A DNA stretch of 64,000 nt from Gluconobacter aidae (GTDB taxonomy: Bacteria; Pseudomonadota; Alphaproteobacteria; Acetobacterales; Acetobacteraceae): the NCBI RefSeq assembly GCF_009547075.1, contig NZ_WIPH01000008.1, positions 1-64,000 of the forward strand, written 5' to 3'. Each line of letters begins with the position of its first letter. Position 1 is the first letter of the stretch. This document shows, piece after piece, positions 18,547 to 27,622 of this stretch. A program made the position numbers and the translations under genes. The notes beneath the pieces are model-generated. The model was not told the origin of the DNA and ran no database searches. It saw nothing but the letters and a program-made list of their open reading frames with translations.

Positions 18547-19617
18547 TCAGAAACGCCGGTACAGAAGTTCCGGCTTTTCCGACAGTCCGGTCGCAACCCC
18601 TTCTACAATGTCGTGAAATGGCGACAGGCTACAGACCGGATCGGCATTTGCCGCATTTCCCGTAAGCGCAAGTGCCTGGCAGCGGCATCCACCCCAGTCC
18701 TTTTCCTTGCGTTCGCACGACCGACAGGGCTCGGGCATCCAGTTCGTCCCGCGGAACATGTTGAACAGGGGCGAGCAGTTCCAGATCTCGGACAGGCTCG
18801 CATCCCGCACGTTGGGGAATGCGACATCCGGGATGGTTTCAGCCGCATGGCAGGGCAGTACCCGTCCCGAAGGCGTGACATTCACGAAACGCTGGCCCCA
18901 GCCCCCCATGCAGGGTTTGGGCCGGTCCGCATGATAGTCCGGTGTGACATAATCGATGGACAGGTCCCCCTTCGCGCGCTCCGCTTCCACGGCGCGCGTC
19001 GATTCTTCCAGCTGTTCCCGGCTGGGGAGAAGCGCATCGCGGTTTTTCAGCCCCCAGCCATAATACTGGGTATGCGCGATCTCCACCCGCCCCGCCCCGA
19101 GTTCCCGCGCAAGAGTGAACATCTCGGGGATACGGGCGATATTTTCCCTGTGAACGACAAAATTGAGCGTCATCGGAATGCCGGAGGCGCGAATGAGGCG
19201 CGCAGCCTCGATCTTGCGGGCCTGCGCGCTCCTGAGCCCGCCAATACGCTCGGCGCCTGCTTCGGTCACGTCCTGGAAGGAGAGCTGGATGTGATCCAGC
19301 CCCGCCCTGTCCAGGGCCTCCAGTTTCGGTTCATCCAGCAGCACCCCGGACGTAATCAGATTGGAATAGAGGTTCAGTCTGCGCGCGACAGAAACCAGTT
19401 CGACCATATCAGGCCGGGCCATGGGCTCGCCACCGGAGAAATGAACCTGCAGGACGCCAAGTTCAGCCGCCTGCTCCAGTACGGAACGCCAGTCGGCAGT
19501 GTCCAGCTCCGCGGTTTTTCGCTCGAGTTCAAGCGGATTGGAGCAGTAGGGGCAGGCGAGTGGGCATCGATGCGTCAGTTCAGCCAGAAGGCTCATCGGC
19601 GGCGAAGGCAATGTCAT
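18547..19617 (-). CDS. pqqE: PqqA peptide cyclase, radical SAM/SPASM enzyme PqqE
   Basis: A 356-residue enzyme that forms the first carbon-carbon bond of PQQ, crosslinking Glu and Tyr of PqqA. The radical SAM cysteines are Cys18, Cys22 and Cys25 in [10 protein letters not shown]. The SPASM region near the C-terminus has cysteines for auxiliary clusters ([32 protein letters not shown]). It works with the chaperone PqqD, whose stop overlaps its start. Last gene of pqqABCDE. Confidence 0.96.
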   Translation of the reverse strand: MTLPSPPMSLLAELTHRCPLACPYCSNPLELERKTAELDTADWRSVLEQAAELGVLQVHFSGGEPMARPDMVELVSVARRLNLYSNLITSGVLLDEPKLEALDRAGLDHIQLSFQDVTEAGAERIGGLRSAQARKIEAARLIRASGIPMTLNFVVHRENIARIPEMFTLARELGAGRVEIAHTQYYGWGLKNRDALLPSREQLEESTRAVEAERAKGDLSIDYVTPDYHADRPKPCMGGWGQRFVNVTPSGRVLPCHAAETIPDVAFPNVRDASLSEIWNCSPLFNMFRGTNWMPEPCRSCERKEKDWGGCRCQALALTGNAANADPVCSLSPFHDIVEGVATGLSEKPELLYRRF

Positions 19618-19904
19618 GTGTGCAGGACGTTCTTTTCTGTCAGTTCAGAAAGAAGCGCGAGGACATCCTTCGCAATGACCTCACGCGGGGCGGAAAACTC
19701 TAGTGCAAGCTGCTGGATGATGTCGCCGACGCTGCGCTTCCCATCCAGCAGCCGCAGAATATGCGGCGCGGCGCCCTCAATCACAAATGCTTTTTCAGGC
19801 GCCTGCACAATCCACAGGTCCCGAACGCGATCGTGCTGGAGCCGGTAGCCGCGGGCAAAGGAGAGAACCGTCTCCTCCGTTACGGTATGGGGGGCTTCCG
19901 TCAT
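19614..19904 (-). CDS. pqqD: PQQ biosynthesis peptide chaperone PqqD
   Basis: A 96-residue protein that binds the PqqA peptide and presents it to PqqE. It shows the winged-helix RRE-type pattern ([18 protein letters not shown], then a helical half). The open frame extends to 19985, but ATG 19904 overlaps the pqqC stop codon (ATGA) and gives the normal family length, so it is chosen. It is separate from both pqqC and pqqE, unlike methylotrophs in which pqqC and pqqD are fused. Confidence 0.94.
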   Translation of the reverse strand: MTEAPHTVTEETVLSFARGYRLQHDRVRDLWIVQAPEKAFVIEGAAPHILRLLDGKRSVGDIIQQLALEFSAPREVIAKDVLALLSELTEKNVLHT

Positions 19905-20620
19905 GGAACGAAAGCGCCTGGCGGAATATGGCCTTCCACATAGGCGTAGTCGAGCGCATCCAGCATCGTCCACAGGACGGAGCACTTGAACTCGAGCGCC
20001 CCCAAAACCTCTTTCTGCCGCTCGGGCGTACGGGCGTTTTCGCGCACATAGGCCAGCGCGAAATCGGAATCCCGGGGGGCCTGCGTCAGGCGGGGCGTAA
20101 AATAGGCCAGCGTTTTTTCCGACACGAAGTCGTAGTGTCGCAGCATGCCCGACACACGCTCGCTGATGATCGTCGGCGAGAACAGTTCCGTCAGCGATGA
20201 CGCAATGGCCGCCAGAATCGACTGGTCCCGCACGAAGTTCACATAGGCATCGACTGAAAAGCGTGTGGCCGGGAGCAGGCCGTCAAGACTTTCCACATAG
20301 TCCCGATCCAGCCCCAGACCATCCGTCAGCATCAGCCAGCGCGCGACACCGCCCGTCCCGGGTTCCGTGCCGTCATGATCTTCGATCCGGCGACGCCATT
20401 CGCGGCGCAGTTCGGCCGTCGGAAGGCGTGCGAGAAGTGTCGCATCCTTGGCCGGGATGCGGGCCTGATAATAATAGCGGTTCAGCGCCCAGGCCTGAAC
20501 CTGAGCCTTGTCGAGCCTGCCGTCATGCAGCTTGCGATGGAACGGGTGCCGGTTGTGATACCGCTCAGCCCCGATCTGGCGAAGCTGTGCTTCAAGCTGG
20601 TCAGGTGTGAGGAGCGTCAT
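19901..20620 (-). CDS. pqqC: Pyrroloquinoline-quinone synthase PqqC
   Basis: A 239-residue all-helical, cofactorless oxidase doing the final ring closure and eight-electron oxidation to PQQ. Family blocks seen are YHNRHPFHRKLHDGRL, NRYYYQARIPAKDA and ELFSPTIISERVSGML, including active-site His residues. The frame is open to 20773, but ATG 20620 overlaps the pqqB stop and begins MTLLTPDQLEAQLR, the usual start. Confidence 0.95.
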   Translation of the reverse strand: MTLLTPDQLEAQLRQIGAERYHNRHPFHRKLHDGRLDKAQVQAWALNRYYYQARIPAKDATLLARLPTAELRREWRRRIEDHDGTEPGTGGVARWLMLTDGLGLDRDYVESLDGLLPATRFSVDAYVNFVRDQSILAAIASSLTELFSPTIISERVSGMLRHYDFVSEKTLAYFTPRLTQAPRDSDFALAYVRENARTPERQKEVLGALEFKCSVLWTMLDALDYAYVEGHIPPGAFVP

Positions 20621-21531
20621 GGTGTGTCCAGTCTGAAAGTCATGCCGTCTTCCGCAACCGTCCATCCGGCGCGTTCGACGTCTTTGCGTTCGGGGCTGTC
20701 TTCGAACAGAATTGGGTTGGAGTTGTTGATATGAATCAAGACCTTGCGAGGTTTTTCGCATGTCGTGAAACATTCGACCGGCCCGCCGGCATCATTCACG
20801 GACACATGCCCCATCCGCTGTCCGCTCTTCGGGCTCAGCCCGGCGCGGATCATCTCGTCATCCCGCCATAGCGTTCCATCAAAGAAGACGAGATCGGCGG
20901 CGGCCACCCGTTCGACGATCTCCGGCGTGATCTGCGCGCAGCCGGGAATGAAGAGCAGTGTCCTGCGACCATCCGTAATGGACAGGCCCAGAGTCTCGTC
21001 CGGGCGTGAGCCGGAGGCTTCGGCGTAGAGGGGAGCCTTGCCCGGAACGGCGAACGCGGTAAGCAAAAGCCCGGACGGAATCCCGTCCTTGTTCATCAGG
21101 GACGTGGCTTCATCGAGAATGAGCGGGACACGCGGCACGATGTCGGGATCGAGTGCGCCGAAAATCGGATTTTCCGCGAGTTGCTGAAGGGTCGATTCGC
21201 TCCCCATCAGCGTGAAAGGCTCACGCTCACGCAAGGTCAGAAGCCCGGTTATGGCATCGATCTCGCCACAGGTCAGGACAACGCCCTGAATGGGCGTGCC
21301 ACGCAGGCTGCCCTGATGATGCAGGGCTGGCGTATCGATGATCTGCTGGCGCAGATCAGGCGAGGCGTTGAGAATGAACCAGCGCTTTCCGTCGGCGCTG
21401 ACGGCGATGGAGGCCTGGGTCCGGGCTTTCGCGCCCTGTCGCGTGCGGGCGGCCACACAGCCGGGCGCCGCGGAGTTCCACTGCGGAAAACCGCCCCCTG
21501 CCGCCGCGCCGAGCACGATGACATCAATCAT
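20617..21531 (-). CDS. pqqB: PQQ biosynthesis protein PqqB
   Basis: A 304-residue metallo-beta-lactamase-fold protein, proposed to oxidise the PqqE-derived tyrosine intermediate. The N-terminus IDVIVLGAAAGGGFPQWN is diagnostic, as are GSLRGTPIQGVVLT and GHVSVNDAGGP. ATG 21531 is chosen over the frame opening at 21594 because it starts directly at the conserved beta-strand. It is separated from pqqA by about 115 bp containing a hairpin. Confidence 0.95.
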   Translation of the reverse strand: MIDVIVLGAAAGGGFPQWNSAAPGCVAARTRQGAKARTQASIAVSADGKRWFILNASPDLRQQIIDTPALHHQGSLRGTPIQGVVLTCGEIDAITGLLTLREREPFTLMGSESTLQQLAENPIFGALDPDIVPRVPLILDEATSLMNKDGIPSGLLLTAFAVPGKAPLYAEASGSRPDETLGLSITDGRRTLLFIPGCAQITPEIVERVAAADLVFFDGTLWRDDEMIRAGLSPKSGQRMGHVSVNDAGGPVECFTTCEKPRKVLIHINNSNPILFEDSPERKDVERAGWTVAEDGMTFRLDTP

Positions 21532-21582
21532 TTTATCACAAACCGTCTGGCTGGGGCACCACAGGGCACCCATGAACGAAAA

Positions 21583-21607
21583 CGGCCGCTCCATGGGGGA
21601 GCGGCCG
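21583..21607 (-). terminator. Attenuator hairpin between pqqA and pqqB
   Basis: CGGCCGCTCC and GGAGCGGCCG form a perfect 10-bp stem with a five-base loop. On the transcribed strand it is followed by TTTTCGTT. It resembles a partial Rho-independent terminator placed to give more pqqA than pqqB-E message. Confidence 0.8.
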
Positions 21608-21646
21608 TGCCATTATTCCTCAAGGACGGGTCCCTGGGAAAGCAGC

Positions 21647-21727
21647 TTATTTCTTCTCGCCGCAGACATACGAGTTGATTTCTGCGCCCAGCGGGATTTC
21701 GGTAACTTTCGGTGTGTTCCAGGCCAT
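21647..21727 (-). CDS. pqqA: PQQ precursor peptide PqqA
   Basis: A 26-residue peptide, the substrate from which PQQ is made. Glu16 and Tyr20 in EINSY are the two residues crosslinked by PqqE. A strong AAGGAG ribosome-binding site lies eight bases before the ATG. No peptidase gene of the PqqF/G type is next to the operon; in G. oxydans a TldD-type protease has been implicated instead. Confidence 0.97.
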   Translation of the reverse strand: MAWNTPKVTEIPLGAEINSYVCGEKK

Positions 21728-21921
21728 GATTTTTCTCCTTGGTCTCCGATAACCAGCGAACGCAACAGACAATAATCCAGTCGCATCCGCAGGCGCACCT
21801 CATGATTTAGTGACCGGATGGCACTGGAGTTCAAGGGGGTTTTTGGGCAGAACACGCAACTGTGTCCTTTCGCGGATCGTTTTGGTCCGCATGCTCCGTC
21901 TCCGTTGCAGGCAAAAAAAAC

Positions 21922-23181
21922 ATGTCCGGCCGTCCCACCGCGTCTTCCGCCGACCCTGCCTGTAGCGACAGCCCTTCCGCCTCCGGAACACCGGGAGAAA
22001 GACTGTTGCCAGACGGTGATTTTCCGGACCCGACCCTCGACCGGAATCTCCTGCGCGAACACCTGAACATCCGCGATATGTGCGTGCTGATCCTGACGAT
22101 TCTGGCCGTATTCTATTCGCTGTATTTCACCGCGCCCATCCTGCTGCCTTTCGTCTTCGCGCTCGTCCTGAACCTGCTCATGATCGCACCCATGCGATTT
22201 CTGACACAGCGCCTGCACCTGCCCCGACATCTGGCGGCCCTCATGCTGATCGTCATGATGTTCGGAATCGTGGGCGGAATCGCCACGACCATTTCCGTCC
22301 CGGCCGCCGGCTGGATCACGCGCGCGCCACAGACGCTCCCTGCCCTTCAAAGCAAGCTGGCCCTGCTCAGAGGGCCGATCGACGTGGCCCAGCGCGACTA
22401 TATGCGCCTTTCCGCCATGTTCAGCGGCCATTCGGGCAGCACGCACACCACGCACGGTGTGGGCGGGACGATCGGGGGAGAAACGGCCCTTTCCCGCCTC
22501 GGCTCCTCCGTCCTGGCCGGAACGCGCGAACTGGCGGGCGGCTTTTTCTCGATGCTGCTGATGCTGTTCTTCCTCATGACGGAAGGCGACACGCTTCTGC
22601 GCCGCTGCGTCGAGATCATGCCGACCTACGCCAAGAAGCGCCGCCTCGTGGAGATGGCCACCCAGATCGAGCAGAACGTCTCGCTCTATCTCGTGACGAT
22701 CACGATGATGAATCTGGGTGTGGGGCTGGTGAACATGATCCAGTGCTGGGCCACCGGCATGCCCAACCCGCTTCTGTGGGGCGTGCTGGCCTTCCTGCTG
22801 AACTACATTCCCATTATCGGGCCGCTGACGGGTGTGGTGGTCTATTTCGTGGTTGGCCTGTTCAGCTTTCCGTCCTTACTTTACGCGCTCCTGCCGCCGT
22901 CGATCTATCTGCTGATCCATGTGCTGGAAGGCGAAACCATCACGCCCATGCTGCTGGCCCGGCGCTTCACCCTCAATCCCGTTTTCGTCATGGGATCGCT
23001 GCTGTTCTGGGACTGGATGTGGGGCATTTCGGGCGCGTTCCTGTCCGTGCCGATGCTCGCGGTCTTCAAGATCGTCTGTGACCATATCGAAGTGCTGGCG
23101 CCGCTCGGCCATGTTCTGGGTGGCCCGACGCGCAGGACGATCAGCAGTGCCATCGTCGCGCAGCTTCAGTCCGAGCCTTGA
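21922..23181 (+). CDS. AI-2E-family (PerM/TqsA-like) membrane permease
   Basis: A 419-residue inner-membrane protein with about eight predicted TM segments: two near residues 60-105, one near 125-145, one near 215-235, then the conserved LLWGVLAFLLNYIPIIGPLTGVVVYFVVG block and ALLPPSIYLLIHVLEGETITPMLLARRF. These are the signatures of the AI-2E transporter family. The substrate is unknown; autoinducer export is only one documented role. ATG 21922 is preferred to an upstream GTG at 21862 because the extra residues look unrelated. The 50-residue N-terminal extension is polar and low in complexity. Confidence 0.9.
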   Translation: MSGRPTASSADPACSDSPSASGTPGERLLPDGDFPDPTLDRNLLREHLNIRDMCVLILTILAVFYSLYFTAPILLPFVFALVLNLLMIAPMRFLTQRLHLPRHLAALMLIVMMFGIVGGIATTISVPAAGWITRAPQTLPALQSKLALLRGPIDVAQRDYMRLSAMFSGHSGSTHTTHGVGGTIGGETALSRLGSSVLAGTRELAGGFFSMLLMLFFLMTEGDTLLRRCVEIMPTYAKKRRLVEMATQIEQNVSLYLVTITMMNLGVGLVNMIQCWATGMPNPLLWGVLAFLLNYIPIIGPLTGVVVYFVVGLFSFPSLLYALLPPSIYLLIHVLEGETITPMLLARRFTLNPVFVMGSLLFWDWMWGISGAFLSVPMLAVFKIVCDHIEVLAPLGHVLGGPTRRTISSAIVAQLQSEP

Positions 23182-23185
23182 GGAT

Positions 23186-23296
23186 CGGGGCGTTGCCCCG
23201 CACCCCACAAAGGGGCTCGCCCCTTTGATCCCGATTCCAAATAAAGCGGTTTCCAAAGGCCCCCGGCCTTTGGCGGGTTTCAGGGCAGAGCCCTGA
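23186..23296. repeat. Intergenic repeat element, copy 2 (about 111 bp)
   Basis: From TTTGATCCCGATTCC to its right end CAGGGCAGAGCCCTGA this matches copy 1 at 2051-2164 with only a few changes. The left third differs (CGGGGCGTTGCCCCG) but still folds as a hairpin, and the middle pair changes together (AAGGGG/CCCCTT for AAGGGA/TCCCTT), so stems are preserved. It begins a few bases after the permease stop codon. Confidence 0.82.
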
Positions 23297-23390
23297 GCAG
23301 GCTCCGAATATCTGGCCAGAACAGCCCCTTTCACGCTAGACGCTTCGGCAGAACATTTCCGTCCGGTTCATTATTCCAAGGAGACACCCC

Positions 23391-24017
23391 ATGACCCAAC
23401 TGCCCCGCCGTGGCGTCTGTCTGGTGATCTCGGCCCCGTCTGGCGCGGGCAAGTCCACCATTGCCAATGCCCTGCGCGCTTCGGAGCCCACGCTGCGCCA
23501 TTCCGTCTCGGTCACGACGCGCGGGCCCCGTCCGGGCGAAGTCGAGGGTGTGCATTACCATTTCCGGGACATCACCGAGTTCCGCCGCATGGCCGCGGAT
23601 GGCGAACTTCTGGAATGGGCGGAAGTGTTCGGCCGGGGCTATGGCACGCCGCGCGCGCCGGTCGAGGAAGCGCTGGATGCCGGGCATGACATGGTGTTCG
23701 ACATCGACTGGCAGGGTCATCGCCTTCTGCGCGCCGCCCTGCCCGATGATGTGGTGAGCCTGTTCGTCCTGCCGCCCTCACTGGAAGAGCTGGAGCGCCG
23801 GCTGAACAAGCGGGCTTCGGACCATCCGGAAGAAATCGCCAGACGCATGAAGGCCGCGCTGGACGAGATTTCCCACTGGTCCGAGTTCGATCACACGATC
23901 ATCAACTCGGACCTCGACACTGCCATTTCGCAGGCCCGTTCCGTGCTCACGGCCGCGCGGCTTGCCACGCGACGTCAGCGCAACCTGCTGGACATGGTCG
24001 CCAGCTTCAGCCGCTGA
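23391..24017 (+). CDS. gmk: Guanylate kinase
   Basis: A 208-residue kinase converting GMP to GDP. The P-loop is SAPSGAGKSTI near residue 13, followed by the GMP-binding SVTTRGPRPGEVEGVHYHF segment and DIDWQGHRLLR. Length is normal. AAGGAG lies eight bases before the ATG. It stands between the repeat element and a convergent slipin gene whose end overlaps it by 11 bases. Confidence 0.96.
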   Translation: MTQLPRRGVCLVISAPSGAGKSTIANALRASEPTLRHSVSVTTRGPRPGEVEGVHYHFRDITEFRRMAADGELLEWAEVFGRGYGTPRAPVEEALDAGHDMVFDIDWQGHRLLRAALPDDVVSLFVLPPSLEELERRLNKRASDHPEEIARRMKAALDEISHWSEFDHTIINSDLDTAISQARSVLTAARLATRRQRNLLDMVASFSR

Positions 24018-24957
24018 CCTCACTCTCGGCCGCCGGGGCACCCGCATCCGGCTGGACGGTCTGCATCGCGGCGGCGAAGGCCGTCGCGGATGTCATGGCA
24101 TCCGCCATGGTGGTCGGCATCAGGATGGTGGTGCCGCGGTTCTTGTTCATTTCAAAAATACGGTTGATCTGAAGGATCTGGAGCGCGATCGGCGAGGCTT
24201 CGTAAGTCTTGGCCGCCTGCGCCAGTTCGTGCGCCACGTCCCGCTCCGCCGAAGCCAGCGTAACGCGGGCAGCACGTTCGCGCTCGGCCTGTGCCTGACG
24301 GCTCATGGCGTCCTGAAGGCTGTCGGGGAGCTGCACGTCACGGATCTCGACAGCCTGAACCGTAACGCCCCATTCGCGCGTCTTGCTTTCGATGAGGTCG
24401 CGCAGTTCCCCGTCAATGCGGCGGCGGTCCTCCAGCAGCGTGGCCAGATCCGAACTGCCGACAACCTCGCGCAGCGTCGTGAGCGCAACCATTGAGACCG
24501 AGCTTTCATAATTGTCGAGTTCCGTGATGGCCCGCAGCGGATCATGCACCATCCAGAACACGACCGCATCCACATCCACCGGCGTCGTATCGCGCGTCAG
24601 GGTCTGGCGCGTATGGACGGGCACCGTGCGGATACGCTGGTCCACGACGGCGTCGATCTGATCGAGGAACGGCACGATCAGGAACAGGCCCGGACCTCGC
24701 AGTCCCTGAATTTTTCCCGCCCGCAAAACGAGAACACGCTGCCAGGAATTGCACATCCGGAGCGACATATGCACGAGCACCGCCAGCACGAAGCCACCGA
24801 TGACCCAGCCGGGTTGCCGCGTCAGAGCCGTCAGTCCGGCCGAGATCAGGACGATAGCCCCCGCAATGGAGGCGGAAATCGTGTTGAGGGGCAGTTTCCG
24901 ATTCATGGACGGCACCAGCGACATGGAAGGAAGGACGGGAAAATCCGGCATGGACAT
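24007..24957 (-). CDS. SPFH/stomatin-like (slipin) membrane protein
   Basis: A 316-residue protein with two adjacent hydrophobic segments near residues 25-70 that anchor it in the inner membrane. A band-7/SPFH domain follows (RVLVLRAGKIQGLRGPGLFLIVP, then DTTPVDVDAVVFW, about residues 75-230) and a C-terminal helical tail. Slipins form large membrane oligomers and scaffold other proteins; the partner here is unknown. Its ATG overlaps the stop of the GntR gene (TGATG), so the two are likely co-translated. Confidence 0.9.
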   Translation of the reverse strand: MSMPDFPVLPSMSLVPSMNRKLPLNTISASIAGAIVLISAGLTALTRQPGWVIGGFVLAVLVHMSLRMCNSWQRVLVLRAGKIQGLRGPGLFLIVPFLDQIDAVVDQRIRTVPVHTRQTLTRDTTPVDVDAVVFWMVHDPLRAITELDNYESSVSMVALTTLREVVGSSDLATLLEDRRRIDGELRDLIESKTREWGVTVQAVEIRDVQLPDSLQDAMSRQAQAERERAARVTLASAERDVAHELAQAAKTYEASPIALQILQINRIFEMNKNRGTTILMPTTMADAMTSATAFAAAMQTVQPDAGAPAAESEVSG

Positions 24958-25397
24958 CAGCCTTTGGCAGAGCCGCTCTCGGGCTCGGAGGGGGCGGGAG
25001 GCAGAGCGAGAAGATCGCGCATGGCAATGACGACCGCTTCGGGATCAAGACCCGCGGCCTGACTGCGGGCGATGGTGGAGGCCGCGAGCGCCCGGGCTTC
25101 CGCCGCTTTGAGCGCGCCGTCCGGGTGTGGCGGCGTGTCGCTGACGAAACTGCCCCGGGCCCGCAGTGTCCGGATCGCGCCCAGCCGCTCAAGCTCCGCA
25201 TAGGCCCGCTGGACGGTGTTGAGATCCACCCGCAGATGAACGGCGAGCGCGCGCATCGTCGGCAGGCGGTCGTCGGGCTTCAGCAGCCCCGAACCGATGG
25301 CGGCCAGCACGCGCTCGCGGATCTGCACGCGCAGCGGCAAGGCGCTGGCGTCCGAAAGCGGGGTGGGGAAGAGGTATGTTTTTATGTCAGCAGACAT
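24957..25397 (-). CDS. GntR-family regulator, short YtrA-like type
   Basis: A 146-residue protein with an N-terminal winged helix (about residues 20-90; RLPTMRALAVHLRVDLNTVQRAYAELERLGAI) and a short C-terminal helical tail in place of a large ligand-binding domain. This fits the YtrA branch of GntR proteins, which often control adjacent membrane-protein genes. Coupling to the slipin gene supports such a role. It is divergent from hisG. Confidence 0.88.
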   Translation of the reverse strand: MSADIKTYLFPTPLSDASALPLRVQIRERVLAAIGSGLLKPDDRLPTMRALAVHLRVDLNTVQRAYAELERLGAIRTLRARGSFVSDTPPHPDGALKAAEARALAASTIARSQAAGLDPEAVVIAMRDLLALPPAPSEPESGSAKG

Positions 25398-25557
25398 GCA
25401 TACAAAACTGATCTGCTTTCAGAACATCCGTCAAGAAGATTCCGCGTCAAAGCCTCATTGGAGCCGTTTGAAACCGCGCAAGGCTTGGGAAGACGCCGGC
25501 TTCGTGATATGCGCTGCCGTTCCCAGTGCCTGCGGACAGCCAAGGATCAGACGTCGC

Positions 25558-26283
25558 ATGACAGCGCTCCAGACCGACCCCCCGATCGTAAACCGGAACG
25601 GAACGGACGTGACCGCGCATCATCACACGCCACTGATCCTCGCCCTTCCGAAAGGCCGCATCCTCAAGGCGCTCGCTCCGGTCCTGACGCGCACGGGTAT
25701 CGAACCTGATCCCGACTGCCTGACCGAAAGCAGCCGGCGCCTGCGCTTTGGAACTTCCGATCCCAATCTGGACGTCGTGCGCGTCCGTTCCTTCGATGTC
25801 GCGACCTTCGTGGCCTATGGTGGTGCCGATATCGGCGTCTGCGGCGCGGACGTGCTGATGGAGTTCGATTATCCGGACATCTATGCCCCGCTCGATCTGG
25901 GGATCGGCGGCTGCCGCATCTGTGTGGCGCGTCCAAAAACCATGACCGAGGACCCGTCCGACGGTCAGTCCCGCCTGCGGGTCGCCACGAAATACCCGAC
26001 CATCGCCCGTCGCCATTTCGCATCCCGCGCCATCAACGCCGAGATCGTGCATCTGAACGGTGCAATGGAACTCGCGCCGACGCTGGATCTGGCGAGCGTC
26101 ATCGTCGATCTGGTCGATACCGGCTCCACCCTGCGCGCCAATGGCCTGATGGAAACCGAGACCATCGCCCATGTCACGAGCCGACTGATCGTCAACCGCG
26201 TCGCGCTCAAGACCCGGCCTGAAGAGATCAGTGCCCTGATCGAGCGCTTCCGTACAGCCCTCGCCACGGAGGGTGCGGTCTGA
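25558..26283 (+). CDS. hisG: ATP phosphoribosyltransferase, short form HisG
   Basis: A 241-residue enzyme for the first step of histidine synthesis. Motifs include LALPKGRILKALAPVL, GGADIGVCGADVLMEF and the PRPP-binding DLVDTGSTLRANGL. It lacks the C-terminal ACT-like domain of long HisG, so it belongs to the short form that normally works with HisZ; hisZ is not in this window. The frame extends upstream to 25297, but ATG 25558 removes unrelated residues. The stop overlaps the hisD start. Confidence 0.93.
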   Translation: MTALQTDPPIVNRNGTDVTAHHHTPLILALPKGRILKALAPVLTRTGIEPDPDCLTESSRRLRFGTSDPNLDVVRVRSFDVATFVAYGGADIGVCGADVLMEFDYPDIYAPLDLGIGGCRICVARPKTMTEDPSDGQSRLRVATKYPTIARRHFASRAINAEIVHLNGAMELAPTLDLASVIVDLVDTGSTLRANGLMETETIAHVTSRLIVNRVALKTRPEEISALIERFRTALATEGAV

Positions 26284-27575
26284 TGAAACGCCTCGATACG
26301 TCCGCAGCCGGTTTTTCCGCAGACTTCGCCACGCTGCTCGCCGCCCGTGGAAGCGACGAGCGCAGTGTTGCCGAACCGGTCCGTGCGATCCTCGCAGACG
26401 TCCGCAGCCGGGGCGACGAGGCCCTGTGCGACTATACCGCCCGGTTTGATCGCCTGACACTGCCGGCTGAAAAGCTGCGGATCAGCGCCGAAGAAATCGC
26501 CTCCGAAGCCGCGCGCGTCCCGGCGGACCTGATGGATGCCCTGCGCATCGCCGCACGCCGGATAGAAACCTTCCATGCTGCCCAGATGCCAAAGGATCTG
26601 GACTTCACGGACGAAGACGGCATCCGCCTCGGCATGCGCTGGACCCCGCTGGATGCGGTCGGACTTTATGTTCCGGGCGGCAAGGCGGCCTATCCGTCTT
26701 CCGTGCTGATGAACGCCCTGCCCGCCCGCGTGGCCGGCGTGAAGCGGCTGGCCATGTGTGTGCCATCTCCGGGCGGCGTGCTGAACCCGCTGGTTCTCGC
26801 GGCAGCGCAGCTTTGTGGCGTCACGGAAATCTACCGGATCGGTGGCGCGCAGGCCGTGGGCGCCATGGCGTTCGGCACAGACCTCATCGCCCCGGTGGAC
26901 CGCATCGTGGGGCCGGGCAATGCGTATGTCGCGGAAGCCAAGCGGCAGGTCTTCGGACATGTCGGCATCGACAGCATCGCCGGGCCGTCCGAAGTCGTGG
27001 TCGTGGCCGACGGGCAGAACGATCCCCGTCTCGTAGCCCTCGATCTGCTCGCACAGGCCGAGCATGACGAGCAGGCCCAGGCCATCCTCATTACGACGGA
27101 TGCCGACTTTGCCGATCGCGCCGCCAAAGCCGTCCGCACGGAACTGAAAACGCTGCCCCGCGCCGCCATCGCCACGAAAAGCTGGGACGATCATGGTGCG
27201 GTCATCATCGTGCGCTCGCTTGAGGAAGCCGCCGAGATCGTCAACGCACTGGCACCTGAACATCTGGAAGTCATGCTCGACGCGCCGCGCGACTTCTCGG
27301 CCATGATCCGCCATGCGGGCGCGATCTTCATGGGCCGCTACTGCCCCGAAGCCGTGGGCGATTATGTCGGCGGCCCGAACCACGTCCTGCCGACCAGCCG
27401 AACGGCGCGGTTCGCCTCCGGCCTGTCGGTGTTCGACTTCATCAAGCGCACCACCACCATCGAAACCGATGAAGCCGGTCTGCGCCGGATCGGCCCGGCC
27501 GGGGTGGCGCTGGCAAAGGCCGAAGGACTGGACGCCCATGCGCTCAGCCTGTCGGTCCGGCTGGAAAAGAACTGA
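26283..27575 (+). CDS. hisD: Histidinol dehydrogenase
   Basis: A 430-residue zinc- and NAD-dependent enzyme doing the last two oxidations of histidine synthesis. Conserved blocks are VGLYVPGGKAAYPSSVLMNA, GPGNAYVAEAKRQVFG, IAGPSEVVVVADG, DLLAQAEHDEQAQA and APEHLEV. It starts within the hisG stop (TGATG), forming a two-gene hisGD unit. Length is normal. Confidence 0.95.
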   Translation: MKRLDTSAAGFSADFATLLAARGSDERSVAEPVRAILADVRSRGDEALCDYTARFDRLTLPAEKLRISAEEIASEAARVPADLMDALRIAARRIETFHAAQMPKDLDFTDEDGIRLGMRWTPLDAVGLYVPGGKAAYPSSVLMNALPARVAGVKRLAMCVPSPGGVLNPLVLAAAQLCGVTEIYRIGGAQAVGAMAFGTDLIAPVDRIVGPGNAYVAEAKRQVFGHVGIDSIAGPSEVVVVADGQNDPRLVALDLLAQAEHDEQAQAILITTDADFADRAAKAVRTELKTLPRAAIATKSWDDHGAVIIVRSLEEAAEIVNALAPEHLEVMLDAPRDFSAMIRHAGAIFMGRYCPEAVGDYVGGPNHVLPTSRTARFASGLSVFDFIKRTTTIETDEAGLRRIGPAGVALAKAEGLDAHALSLSVRLEKN

Positions 27576-27622
27576 TCCAGCCTCCAGCCGGGCGGTTCTG
27601 ACACCTCCCGGCACATTCCGCT

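Noticed and set aside
25965-27614. 549-codon minus-strand frame over hisG/hisD
   Set aside because: Antisense shadow of well-conserved enzymes; residue composition (Arg, Gly, His-rich) is typical of out-of-frame GC-rich DNA.
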